From positions 62,001-126,000 of the forward strand of contig NZ_BONZ01000049.1 in assembly GCF_016862975.1 (NCBI RefSeq): a DNA stretch of 64,000 nucleotides, read 5' to 3'. The position numbers and the translations under genes were made by a program. The stretch's first letter is position 1. Every line of letters begins with the position of its first letter. This document shows positions 15,092-23,235 of this stretch, in pieces. The notes beneath the pieces are model-generated. The model did not search any database. It was not told the DNA's origin and worked only from the letters and a program-made list of their open reading frames with translations. Origin of the DNA: Rugosimonospora africana (GTDB lineage Bacteria; Actinomycetota; Actinomycetes; Mycobacteriales; Micromonosporaceae).

Positions 15092-16984
15092 ATGGCAGAC
15101 GAAGCTCAGACGCCCGTCGAGGAAGCACACGGCGAACTCTCCCTCGCCCGCATCGCCCTCGCCGAGGACGACCTGCACCACGCCGCCAACCATCTCGGCG
15201 GCGCGATCGGTCACGCGCCCGACCTTCCGGAGGTCCATGAACTGCTCGCCGCGCTGTCGACCCGGTGCCCCGACGGCGGGCTGAGCCTGTTTCCACTCGG
15301 CGCGCCGGCCTACATCGGAACCGTGGTGGCCCACGCCCACCTGCTCGCGCCGACCGACCCCGGTCAGGCGCTGGCTCTGCTCGCCGAGAGCACGGCCCAC
15401 GACCCCGGCAAGCCGTGGGCCGACGTGTCCTGGGTACGGGCCGCCGACCTGCGCGCGATCGACCCGGACTCGCTGGTACGGGTGTTCGTCACGACCATGC
15501 GCAGCCTCACCGACCCGGTACCCGAAGCGGTCCGCCGGGCCAACGACGTCTACCTGGACCTGGCCCGGCGGGCGGTCGACGCGCACCCGGACCACGCGCT
15601 GCTGCACGGTGCCGCGGCCGGTGTCGGCCGCCGGTTCGGCGAGACGAAGCTCGCTGTGCGCTGGGGGGAGCGGGCCGTCGCACTGGACTTCAGCAAACTC
15701 ACCGCGGTCTGGTACGCGTACGCGCTCAAGGCCGACGGCCAGCTCGACAAGGCGTTGGAGGTGATGCGCGAGGCCCGCGCGCGGTACCCGCTCGACCTGG
15801 ACATCTGCGCGGACATGGCGAACTGGCTCACCGAGTTCGACCGGCTCGACGAGGCCCTGGCGCTGGTCGAAGAGGCCATGAGCGTCGACCCGTCGTACGA
15901 CTGCGTCGTGCACACCGTGCACCGGTTGCGGTACCTGCGCGACGGCGACGCCAACCACCTGGTCGCACTCGTCGACTTCACGCGCGAGTTCCCGATCGAC
16001 AGCCACGAGCACAGCGACCTGGAGGACAGCTGCCGCGGCCAGTACTGGCTCGGCATGCCGGCCGGGCCGACCGAGGCGTGCGTGAACGTGCTCAGCCAGA
16101 TCCCCCGGGACGACCGGGGCAACGGGATCAGCATGTCGCTGTCGGCACTGGAGGTACCCAGCGCGCTGGCGTTGCTGCGCCGGGAGTGTCCGGGCCTGTC
16201 GACCGATATCGCCGGACCGCCGCCGGCCGACATGGTGACGCCGCTGCGCCCGGGCCGCGAACTGTGGCGCTACGACGGGATGAACGCGTCCCCGGCCGTA
16301 CCGCCGCCGGCCGCGGCCAGCGTCGAGCTGCTGACCGGCGTCACCGCGCCGAGTTGGCCGCACCCGGTCGCCGCGTACGACCACGCCATGCCGCTCGGGC
16401 AGCTGCCGGTCGACGAACTGCTGTCGCTGCTGGTATACCCGCCGGCCCGGCCCGCCGAGTACGCGAGCCTGCCGGACGGCTGGTGGGAACGCAGCGCCGC
16501 GGTGTTCGCGTGCCTGGGCATCCTGCACTGCCAGGAACTGGCCTCGGGTACGCCGGGCGACACCCGGGCACAGCGCGCGGTGCTGACCGAGATCGCCTAC
16601 GGCATCGAGGACTGGGCGGTCGAGGCGGCGCTGTTCGCGCTGACCGTGTCGGCGTGGCTGGACCCGGCCGTGCGGGACGAGGTGCGCGACTCCGTGGGCC
16701 GGCGGTTCGTCACCGCGATGGAAGCCAGCCGCAACCGGGTGGTGACCATCCTGTCGTCGCTGGCGACCCTCGTGCGGATCGTTCCCGGGATGATTCCCGA
16801 GGTCACCTCGCTGGCTCAGGACGTGCTGCGCCGCGAGGAGGAGGAGCGGGAGACGCGGGACGAGCGGACGCCGGGGCAGCGGGTACCAGCGCAGCGGACC
16901 CCGGAGTCGGCGCCGGACAACCAGTCGGCGCCGGACAGCAAGCGGTCGGCGCTGCGGCGGTTCCTGCGCGGCGGCAAGCGCTGA
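15092..16984 (+). CDS. Tetratricopeptide-repeat protein
   Basis: A 630-residue soluble protein. Residues about 10-300 are helical repeats of TPR type, clearest in LAVRWGERAVALDFSKLTAVWYAYALKADGQLDKALEVMREARARYPLDLDI and LDEALALVEEAMSVDPSYD. The C-terminal half (about 350-590) is helical but not recognisable, and the tail is a charged, Gln/Pro/Ala-rich linker ending RRFLRGGKR. No signal peptide, catalytic motif or DNA-binding motif is visible. TPRs bind protein partners; the ABC transporter downstream is separated by a palindromic repeat and is not evidently linked. Confidence 0.85.
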   Translation: MADEAQTPVEEAHGELSLARIALAEDDLHHAANHLGGAIGHAPDLPEVHELLAALSTRCPDGGLSLFPLGAPAYIGTVVAHAHLLAPTDPGQALALLAESTAHDPGKPWADVSWVRAADLRAIDPDSLVRVFVTTMRSLTDPVPEAVRRANDVYLDLARRAVDAHPDHALLHGAAAGVGRRFGETKLAVRWGERAVALDFSKLTAVWYAYALKADGQLDKALEVMREARARYPLDLDICADMANWLTEFDRLDEALALVEEAMSVDPSYDCVVHTVHRLRYLRDGDANHLVALVDFTREFPIDSHEHSDLEDSCRGQYWLGMPAGPTEACVNVLSQIPRDDRGNGISMSLSALEVPSALALLRRECPGLSTDIAGPPPADMVTPLRPGRELWRYDGMNASPAVPPPAAASVELLTGVTAPSWPHPVAAYDHAMPLGQLPVDELLSLLVYPPARPAEYASLPDGWWERSAAVFACLGILHCQELASGTPGDTRAQRAVLTEIAYGIEDWAVEAALFALTVSAWLDPAVRDEVRDSVGRRFVTAMEASRNRVVTILSSLATLVRIVPGMIPEVTSLAQDVLRREEEERETRDERTPGQRVPAQRTPESAPDNQSAPDSKRSALRRFLRGGKR

Positions 16985-17109
16985 CGGCGGCGAAGTCGAG
17001 CGCGGTCCTCTAGCACTGCGCGGATTACTGACGAAAGACAGGGGTGACCGGCGCCGATAGTGCGGTCCGCCCGACCTTGGCGATCCCTAGCGTCATGCGC
17101 ATGACGGAC

Positions 17110-17159
17110 GACTGGTCTGGGTCGTTGCGCGGCGTGAGACGTGCCGAGCCAGACCGGTC
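17110..17159. repeat. Palindromic repeat before the ABC transporter
   Basis: One copy, GACTGGTCTGGGTCG at the left end and CCAGACCGGTC at the right. It stops 21 bases before the ABC ATPase start, so the mRNA leader of that operon would contain the palindrome unless transcription starts within it. Confidence 0.85.
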
Positions 17160-17180
17160 GGGAAACCCAAGGGAGACAAC

Positions 17181-18110
17181 ATGATCGCGTTGCGCGGGCT
17201 GACCAAGCGGTACGGCGCCGTGACCGCCGTCGACAACCTGTCGATCGACATCGCGCCCGGCCGGGTGACCGGGTTTCTCGGGCCCAACGGCGCCGGGAAG
17301 TCCACCACCATGCGGATGATCCTCGGCCTCGACCGACCCAGCGCCGGGACCGCGCGGGTGGGCGGCCGGCCGTACACCACGCTGCGGTACTCGCTGCGGG
17401 AGGTCGGCGCGCTGCTGGACGCGAAGGCGGCGCACCCGGGGCGCACCGCGCGCAACCACCTGCGCGCCATGGCCCGCAGCAACGGCATCGCCGCCGGGCG
17501 GGTGGACGAGGTACTGGCGTCGGTCGGGCTGACCGAGGTCGCCGGCAAGCGGGCCGGCACGTACTCGCTGGGCATGGGGCAGCGGCTCGGCATCGCCGGC
17601 GCCCTGCTCGGTGACCCGCCGGTGCTGATGTTCGACGAGCCGGTCAACGGGCTGGATCCGGACGGTGTGCGCTGGGTACGCCAGCTCATGCGGTCGCTGG
17701 CGGCCGAGGGCCGGACCGTCTTCGTGTCCAGCCACCTGATGAGCGAGATGCAGCTGACCGCCGACCACCTGGTGGTCATCGGCAAGGGCCGGCTCATCGC
17801 CGATGCCCCGATCACCGAGGTCATCGCGGGAAGCTCGTTGACCGCCGTGCGGGTACGCGGCCCGGAACCGGCCGGGCTCGCCGCGCTGCGGGACCGGCTT
17901 GCCGGCCACGGCGCGCAGGTGGAGTCCGCCGCCGGTGGGCTGGTCGTCACCGGCGTCACCGTGGAGGAGGTCGGCGACCTGGCGCACCAGCTCGGCGTAC
18001 ATCTGCACGAGCTGAGTACCCGCGAGGCGTCGCTGGAGCAGGCATACATGGAGCTGACCGCGGACAGCGTGGAGTACGCCGCGCCCGCGCCGAACGGGAG
18101 GGTGGCGTGA
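17181..18110 (+). CDS. ABC transporter ATP-binding protein
   Basis: A 309-residue ATPase of the drug/export (DrrA/CcmA-like) class. It has Walker A GPNGAGKSTT (about residues 34-43), Q-loop region, signature YSLGMGQRL, Walker B PVLMFDEP and the H-loop SSHLMSEM; a C-terminal domain of about 85 residues follows. ATG 17181 follows AAGGGAGA. It overlaps the permease gene by 4 bases and together they form a two-gene exporter, probably as a heterotetramer. The substrate is unknown; homologues export antibiotics or are immunity systems. Confidence 0.95.
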   Translation: MIALRGLTKRYGAVTAVDNLSIDIAPGRVTGFLGPNGAGKSTTMRMILGLDRPSAGTARVGGRPYTTLRYSLREVGALLDAKAAHPGRTARNHLRAMARSNGIAAGRVDEVLASVGLTEVAGKRAGTYSLGMGQRLGIAGALLGDPPVLMFDEPVNGLDPDGVRWVRQLMRSLAAEGRTVFVSSHLMSEMQLTADHLVVIGKGRLIADAPITEVIAGSSLTAVRVRGPEPAGLAALRDRLAGHGAQVESAAGGLVVTGVTVEEVGDLAHQLGVHLHELSTREASLEQAYMELTADSVEYAAPAPNGRVA

Positions 18111-18925
18111 TGGCGGTACGAGAGGCGGTCCGGCCGGGCAACGGACCGGGCAGCACCCGCGGCGGTGGCTTGGGCGGCGCCATCGGCACCGAGTGGATCA
18201 AGCTGTGGTCCATCCGGTCTACCTGGTGGAGCCTGCTGGCCAGCGCGGTCCTGATGGCGGCGGCGAGCCTGCAGTACGCCATCTACGCGACGAACTCCAA
18301 CACCAACGCCGACCCGACTGACAACCAGGGCGTCGTGGCGGTCGGCAAGACCGGGATCCAGTCGCTGGGGATCGCCCAGTTCGCGATCGTCGCGCTCGCC
18401 ATGCTCGTCATCACCACCGAGTACTCGACCGGAACGATCCGCGCCACCCTCCAGTGGGTACCGCGCCGGGACCGCATGCTGCTGGCCAAGACCGCGGTCG
18501 CCGGGGTGGTCATCCTCGCCGCCGGGACTCTGCTGGGAATCCTCGGCGCGCTCGTCGCCGCGCCGATGCTCGGCAAGTGGGGGAGGTTCCCGATGCCGGG
18601 TACCGTCGCCGACGTGCTGGCCATCGGCGTGTACCTGGCGCTGATCGGCCTGTTCACGCTCGGCCTCGGCGCGGCCATGCGCAGCGCGGTGGCGACACTC
18701 GTCACCGTCTTCCTGATCCTCACCGTCGTGCCGGCGGTGCTGGAGAACAGCCACGTCACCGTGTTCGTCGACGCGGCCCGGTGGCTGCCCTCCGTGGCCG
18801 GGGAGCACTTCATGCTCCGCGACAGCACGCCGTACCCGGCCGGGGTCGGGCTGGTGGTGGTCGTGGCGTGGGCGGTCGCCGCGTTGGCGGCTGGGTATTT
18901 GGTACTGCGCGGGCGCGACGCCTGA
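18107..18925 (+). CDS. ABC-2 type transporter permease
   Basis: A 272-residue membrane partner of the preceding ATPase. After a short glycine-rich cytoplasmic N-terminus it has six hydrophobic segments, including SLLASAVLMAAASLQYAIYA, the conserved ITTEYSTGTIRATL coupling segment of ABC-2 permeases, and a last helix GLVVVVAWAVAALAAGYLVL. The start is GTG 18107, overlapping the ATPase stop by 4 bases; ATG 18110 is in frame. Confidence 0.92.
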   Translation: MMAVREAVRPGNGPGSTRGGGLGGAIGTEWIKLWSIRSTWWSLLASAVLMAAASLQYAIYATNSNTNADPTDNQGVVAVGKTGIQSLGIAQFAIVALAMLVITTEYSTGTIRATLQWVPRRDRMLLAKTAVAGVVILAAGTLLGILGALVAAPMLGKWGRFPMPGTVADVLAIGVYLALIGLFTLGLGAAMRSAVATLVTVFLILTVVPAVLENSHVTVFVDAARWLPSVAGEHFMLRDSTPYPAGVGLVVVVAWAVAALAAGYLVLRGRDA

Positions 18926-18927
18926 AC

Positions 18928-18953
18928 GCAGCCGGAGCCGGTTTGTGGCGGAG
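18928..18953 (-). repeat. Dispersed ~40-bp repeat, second family (partial)
   Basis: Reverse-strand copy of the repeat also found at 48.9 and 53.2 kb; read on the minus strand it begins CTCCGCCACAAACCGGC. It lies in the 70-base gap between the permease and the convergent response regulator, followed by a GAGCCGGCCGGCTC palindrome. Confidence 0.6.
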
Positions 18954-18995
18954 AGCCGGCCGGCTCCCGGCCGCGAGTGAGCAACGGGCTGGCCG

Positions 18996-19670
18996 TCACC
19001 CGTCGGGGTCGGCCAGCCCGGCCTCGTGCGCGATGACGGCGGCCTGTACCCGGTTGCGTACCCCGAGCCGGGTGAGGATGGCGCTCACGTAGCTCTTGAC
19101 CGTCCCCTCGACGAGGAACAGCCGGCGGGCGATCTCGGCGTTGGACAGCCCCGCCCCGAGCAGCGCCAGCACGTCGCGTTCCCGGTCGGTGAGCGCCTCG
19201 ATCCGGGAGCGGGCGGTGGCGGCCCGGGACGCTCCGCCGGCCCGCAGCGCCGTGATGACCCGGTGGGTGACCTGAGGAGACAGGTACGCGGCCCCGCCGG
19301 CAACCGCCCGTACGCCGGCGATCAGGTCGCGCGGGTCGCCGGACTTGAGCAGGAAACCGCTCGCCCCGCCGTCGAGCGCCCGGGCGATGTAGTCGTCCTC
19401 CCCGAACGTGGTCAGCATGACCGCCGCGGTCTCCGGTACCAGCCGGCGGATCTCGGTGGCCGCGGCGAGCCCGTCGAGCCGGGGCATCCTGATGTCCAGC
19501 AGCGCGACCTGCGGCCGGTGCCGCCGGGCGAGGTCGACAGCCTCCCGCCCGTCGGCCGCCTCGGCGACCACCTCGATGGCCGGGTCGGCGGACAGGATCG
19601 CCCGTACCCCGGCGCGGATCACCGCCTCGTCGTCGGCCAGCAGCACCCGAATTGGCGTGTCCCGCGTCAC
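18996..19670 (-). CDS. LuxR-type (NarL) response regulator
   Basis: A 224-residue two-component regulator. The receiver domain carries LLADDEA (acidic pocket), the phospho-acceptor in ALLDIRMPRLDG (about Asp58) and Lys in FLLKSGD; the C-terminal LuxR helix-turn-helix reads LTDRERDVLALLGAGLSNAEIARRLFLVEGTVKSYVSAIL. GTG 19670 is chosen because it overlaps the upstream kinase stop by 4 bases and gives the normal short N-terminus TRDTPIRVLLADD. It pairs with that kinase. Targets are unknown; the neighbouring ABC exporter is convergent and a possible target. Confidence 0.95.
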   Translation of the reverse strand: MTRDTPIRVLLADDEAVIRAGVRAILSADPAIEVVAEAADGREAVDLARRHRPQVALLDIRMPRLDGLAAATEIRRLVPETAAVMLTTFGEDDYIARALDGGASGFLLKSGDPRDLIAGVRAVAGGAAYLSPQVTHRVITALRAGGASRAATARSRIEALTDRERDVLALLGAGLSNAEIARRLFLVEGTVKSYVSAILTRLGVRNRVQAAVIAHEAGLADPDG

Positions 19671-21319
19671 CGCTGTGTCCAATCGCGTACGTCGTCCTTC
19701 GACACCAGCCGGCCACCGGCGAAGCACAGCCGGTAGGTGGCCTGCGCGAACGGGAAGTTGCCGTCGGTGTAGAACTCGCAGGCCGATCCGGGCGGCGTGG
19801 GGTGTTCCGGGTACGCCGGGCGGTCCATCGCCTGCCTCGCCGGGAGTACCGACGCCAGATCCGCCCGCTGATCGCCGACGCGCAGCCGGGCGAAGTCGCC
19901 GGCCACCAGTACCGAGTCGAAGGTGGCGAACGAGTAGTAGCCGAGGCCGAGCACCACCGCGCTCGCCACCGGCGCGATAAGGGCAGTGGCGAGGCTGCGC
20001 CGGGCACGCCGCTGGGCCGCGTGCCGCTGCCGCGCGGAGCCCGACGCCGGCAACGGCGACCAGCCGCCGGGCCCGGTGCCCGTGAGCCCTGCCGCGTCTG
20101 GGGAGCGTGCGGGGTCCGCGGGCCCCGCCGCGTCTGGGGAGGGTGCGTGGTCCGCGAGCCCCGCCGCCGCCTCGCTCGGCAGCCGGGCGACCAGCCGGAA
20201 GCCGCCGTCGTACGGGCCGGCGTGCAGCGTGCCGCCGGCCAGCCGTACCCGTTCGGTGAGCCCGACCAGTCCGGTACCGCCGGGATCCGGGCCGTCGCGG
20301 CGGGCGGCCGGCAGCGGGCCGGCCGGCGGCGGGTCGTTGGTGACCGTGACCGTGAGCTCCTTCGCCGCGTGCGTCACGAGGACGGTGACCGCCGCCCCGG
20401 GCGCGTGCTTCGCGGCGTTGGTCAGCGACTCCTGAACGACCCGGTACACCGCCCGGTCGAGCATCGGCGCCGGCCGCGCCGGGTCCCCGTTGACCCGGAG
20501 CCGCACCGCCAGGCCCGATCGGCGAGCCCGGTCGACCAGGTCGGACACCGTCTCGTGCACCGGCTCCAGGGGCGCCGGCTCGGTACCGTCGCGCAGGACG
20601 CCGATGATGTCGCGCAGCCGCTCGATCGCGGCCCCCGTGTTTGCCCGCAGCTCGCTCGCCGCCCGGCGCCGCTGTTCGAGATCCGGGGAGACTTCCAGTG
20701 CGCCGGCGCGCAGCGCGATCAGGCTCAACTCGTGGCCGAGGGAGTCGTGCATGTCCTGCGCGATCCGCGCACGTTCCCGCAGCCGGGCCTGCTCGGCGAT
20801 GAACTCGCGCTCGCGTTCCAGTTGCTCGGCCCGTTCCCAGCCGGCGCGCTCCAGTTCCCGGTGCTGGCGCAGGTACCGGCCCACCAACCAGGGCAGGACT
20901 CCGGCGAACAGCAGGGTGGCGGTCAGGACGAACCAGGTCACCGCGCTGGTGTCGAGCACCACGACATTGATGACCGTGCCCGCAACCACGATCGCCGCGA
21001 ATCCCAGGGCGGCCGGCCGCGCGGTCCGCATCCGGATGCCCACCAGGTAGCTCATCACCGGGATGGCGAATGCGGCGTTGCCGTCCTGCAGCGTCCAGGT
21101 CACCACGATCACGAGCGAGGCGAGCGGGTACCGCCGGCTGGCCGCGACCGCCACCGCCAGCAGGGCGAGGGTGAACAGGGCTCGCCAGTTCGCCGCCGCG
21201 CTCCACGGTGGCGAGATCAGCGCGGTCGCGGCAGGGAGCGACAGGGCTGCCCACAGCAGCACGTCCAGCAGCACGGGCAGCCGCCGGCCCCGACGTATCC
21301 ACCCGGTCCATCCCGCCAC
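19667..21319 (-). CDS. Sensor histidine kinase (HisKA_3) with extra C-terminal membrane and extracytoplasmic region
   Basis: A 550-residue kinase. The N-terminal half has about five or six membrane helices, then a coiled linker, the HisKA_3 phospho-acceptor RIAQDMHDSLGHELS and a HATPase_c domain (ESLTNAAKHAP, GGTGLVGLTERV). Unlike most members it continues: a Pro/Ala/Asp-rich repeated linker (SPDAAG), another membrane helix (ATALIAPVASAVVLGLGYYSF) and about 85 residues with two cysteines that resemble a SmpA/BamE-like module. Start assigned at GTG 21319; TTG 21334 is in frame. Translationally coupled to the response regulator. Confidence 0.88.
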   Translation of the reverse strand: MAGWTGWIRRGRRLPVLLDVLLWAALSLPAATALISPPWSAAANWRALFTLALLAVAVAASRRYPLASLVIVVTWTLQDGNAAFAIPVMSYLVGIRMRTARPAALGFAAIVVAGTVINVVVLDTSAVTWFVLTATLLFAGVLPWLVGRYLRQHRELERAGWERAEQLEREREFIAEQARLRERARIAQDMHDSLGHELSLIALRAGALEVSPDLEQRRRAASELRANTGAAIERLRDIIGVLRDGTEPAPLEPVHETVSDLVDRARRSGLAVRLRVNGDPARPAPMLDRAVYRVVQESLTNAAKHAPGAAVTVLVTHAAKELTVTVTNDPPPAGPLPAARRDGPDPGGTGLVGLTERVRLAGGTLHAGPYDGGFRLVARLPSEAAAGLADHAPSPDAAGPADPARSPDAAGLTGTGPGGWSPLPASGSARQRHAAQRRARRSLATALIAPVASAVVLGLGYYSFATFDSVLVAGDFARLRVGDQRADLASVLPARQAMDRPAYPEHPTPPGSACEFYTDGNFPFAQATYRLCFAGGRLVSKDDVRDWTQR

Positions 21320-21925
21320 CCGACGAGGGTACAAGCGGTCCGGCCTGCGCCATCACTGCCGAAAGTCAGGGGTGGGCGGTGTCAGGCGGCGGGTACCGGG
21401 TAGGGAGTCGGGGCGTACTCGAACCCGGTACGCTGGGTAAGCGTACGAGATAAACCGACCGGCCTGGATCGACCCATCGGGCGTGGTACCGCAGCCGGCG
21501 ACGGATCGTCCGCTCCCACCGGACCCGCGGCCGACCGCCCGCCGGCCGGCGAATCCATCGACCGCCACCGGTCCCATCCGGTGACCGTCCAGGAAGCGGA
21601 GGACCGTGATAGCGCCGATCGGTGACGTCGGCGGCGCCCTTGAGCAGGGTCGCCGGGACGACCCTCCGCCGCCCGGGTTTGTCACCGAGCTCGAAGCCGC
21701 CTGTCACCCCCACCCCGCGGTTTGGCCGCCCCGCTGCGAATGTTGAGGTGGGTCCTCTAAAATGGCGGCCACTGCTTTGGTCCCCGGGGCGGAACGCCAA
21801 CCCGACACCGACGGTGACGGTCACTCGGAGGCTGTGCCAGCGTGTCGATCCCGGTACCGGAGTCCCGACGTACATTGGACCTGCGGGTCCCCGGCGGTAG
21901 CGAGATCAGGAAGGACTCACGGCCT
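21320..21925. other. Intergenic region without a convincing gene
   Basis: About 600 bases between the divergent histidine kinase and glycosyltransferase genes. Open frames here are rich in Arg/Pro/Gly and match nothing I know. A short palindrome GTGACGGTCAC lies near 21815, and the stretch around 21743-21763 (TTGAGG, CTCTAAAAT) is locally AT-rich, perhaps a promoter. Room for a small RNA exists but none is evident. Confidence 0.5.
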
Positions 21926-22708
21926 GTGCAGGACACTTCTCAAGCACTGCGATTGCCGACTCCGTGGTCGGAGGCTCGCATTACCGCGGTCGTGCCGACC
22001 TACAACGAGTCCGCGAATATGCAGGAACTGCTGAAGCGCCTGGCTGACCTGCCGCTGCCCAATCTCCGGGTCATCATTGTCGATGACAATTCGCCGGACG
22101 GGACCGCCAACCTCGCCGAGGAAGTCGTGCGCGGCCTCGGCCCCCAGCGCGAAGACATGCTCACGGTGCTGCGCCGCACCAGCAAAGAAGGTCTGGGCAG
22201 GGCATACATCGCCGGCATGACGCTCGCGCTGGAGCAGGGCGCGGAGTTCGTCGCCCAACTCGACGCCGACCTCAGCCACGCTCCGGAGTACATCCCGCAG
22301 ATGCTCGGCGTGCTGATGTCCACCGAAGCCGGCGTCGTCATCGGCAGTCGCTATGTGGCCGGCGGCTCGCTCGCCGATGAGTGGAAACTGCACCGGCGGT
22401 TGCTGTCCGGGTGGGCGAATTTCTATGTGAACATGGTCCTCGGTCTCGGAGTGCGGGACGCCACCGCCGGATTCAAGCTGTGGCGCCGCGATGTGCTCGA
22501 ACGGATTCCGCTGGCGAAACTGCGCAGCGACGGCTACAGCTTCCAGGTGGAAATGAACTACCAGTCCAAGCAACTCGGCTGCCCGCTGGTGGAAATCCCG
22601 ATCCATTTCGAAGAACGTCACTCGGGCTCCAGCAAGATGTCGACCAAGGTCAAGATCGAATCTGCGAAGATCCCACTCCAACTGCGGTTCGGCAAGCGGG
22701 CCGGCTGA
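21926..22708 (+). CDS. Polyprenol-phosphate mannosyltransferase, GT2 (DPM1-like)
   Basis: A 260-residue GT2 enzyme that transfers a hexose, most likely mannose from GDP-mannose, to polyprenyl phosphate at the inner face of the membrane, feeding protein or lipoglycan mannosylation. Motifs: AVVPTYNESANMQ, the nucleotide site VDDNSPDGT, the metal-binding DADLSHAPE and the DATAGFKLWRR block before IHFEERHSGSSKM. It has no C-terminal membrane domain, so it is of the soluble DPM1 type. GTG 21926 has AGGAAGGA 9 bases upstream; GTG 21842 is in frame and would add 28 residues. Confidence 0.9.
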   Translation: MQDTSQALRLPTPWSEARITAVVPTYNESANMQELLKRLADLPLPNLRVIIVDDNSPDGTANLAEEVVRGLGPQREDMLTVLRRTSKEGLGRAYIAGMTLALEQGAEFVAQLDADLSHAPEYIPQMLGVLMSTEAGVVIGSRYVAGGSLADEWKLHRRLLSGWANFYVNMVLGLGVRDATAGFKLWRRDVLERIPLAKLRSDGYSFQVEMNYQSKQLGCPLVEIPIHFEERHSGSSKMSTKVKIESAKIPLQLRFGKRAG

Positions 22709-22740
22709 GCCTGCGCCGAGGCGCCGCGCCCACGCACCGC

Positions 22741-22746
22741 TACGCT
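22741..22746 (+). promoter_or_regulatory. Leaderless -10 box for thioesterase gene
   Basis: TACGCT ends 6 bases before GTG 22753. Confidence 0.4.
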
Positions 22747-22752
22747 GCCGGG

Positions 22753-23208
22753 GTGGACCCCGTTGACCCCGACGACCCGCGCCGGTGGCGCGTGGCGGAC
22801 TTCGCGGTGCTGCGGCAGCTGCCCACCCGTTGGTCCGATGACGACGTCTACGGCCACGTGAACAACGTGGTCCACTACCTGATGTTCGACACCGCGGTGA
22901 ACGGGTGGCTGATCGAGGCGAGCGGCACGGACATCCGGGCGCTGCCCGCGATCGGGCTGGTGGTGGAGACGTCCTGCCGGTACTTCGCCGAGCTGCGCTT
23001 CCCCGAGGTGGTGACCGCCGGTATCGCGCTGGAACGGCTCGGTACCAGCAGTGTCGTGTACCGGCTCGCCCTGTTCGGGCAGCACGCCGAGCAGCCCGCC
23101 GCGGTCGGCCGGTTCGTGCACGTGTACGTCGGGCGCGACTCGCGCCGGCCGGTTCCGGTGCCGGAGCAGATCCGCGCCGCGCTGAGTCAACTGGACGCGC
23201 CCAGATAA
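22753..23208 (+). CDS. Acyl-CoA thioesterase, 4HBT hot-dog family
   Basis: A 151-residue hot-dog-fold hydrolase. The active-site block TRWSDDDVYGHVNNVVHYLMFDTA has the catalytic Asp and the GHVNN signature of the YbgC/4-hydroxybenzoyl-CoA thioesterase group, followed by VVETSCRYFAELRFPEVVTAGI. It should hydrolyse an acyl- or aryl-CoA ester to the free acid and CoA; chain preference is unknown. The hydroxyacid-oxoacid transhydrogenase starts 28 bases later on the same strand, so the two may be co-expressed. Confidence 0.9.
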   Translation: MDPVDPDDPRRWRVADFAVLRQLPTRWSDDDVYGHVNNVVHYLMFDTAVNGWLIEASGTDIRALPAIGLVVETSCRYFAELRFPEVVTAGIALERLGTSSVVYRLALFGQHAEQPAAVGRFVHVYVGRDSRRPVPVPEQIRAALSQLDAPR

Positions 23209-23235
23209 CCGTCCGTCCGAACCAGGGAGACCCGG

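Noticed and set aside
10073-19000. Secondary-metabolite gene cluster suggested by efflux, ABC exporter, SDR and regulators
   Set aside because: No core synthase, adenylation domain, terpene cyclase or precursor peptide gene is present.
21366-21875. Minus-strand 169-codon frame in the large gap
   Set aside because: Arg/Gly/Pro-rich, no ribosome binding site and no domain.
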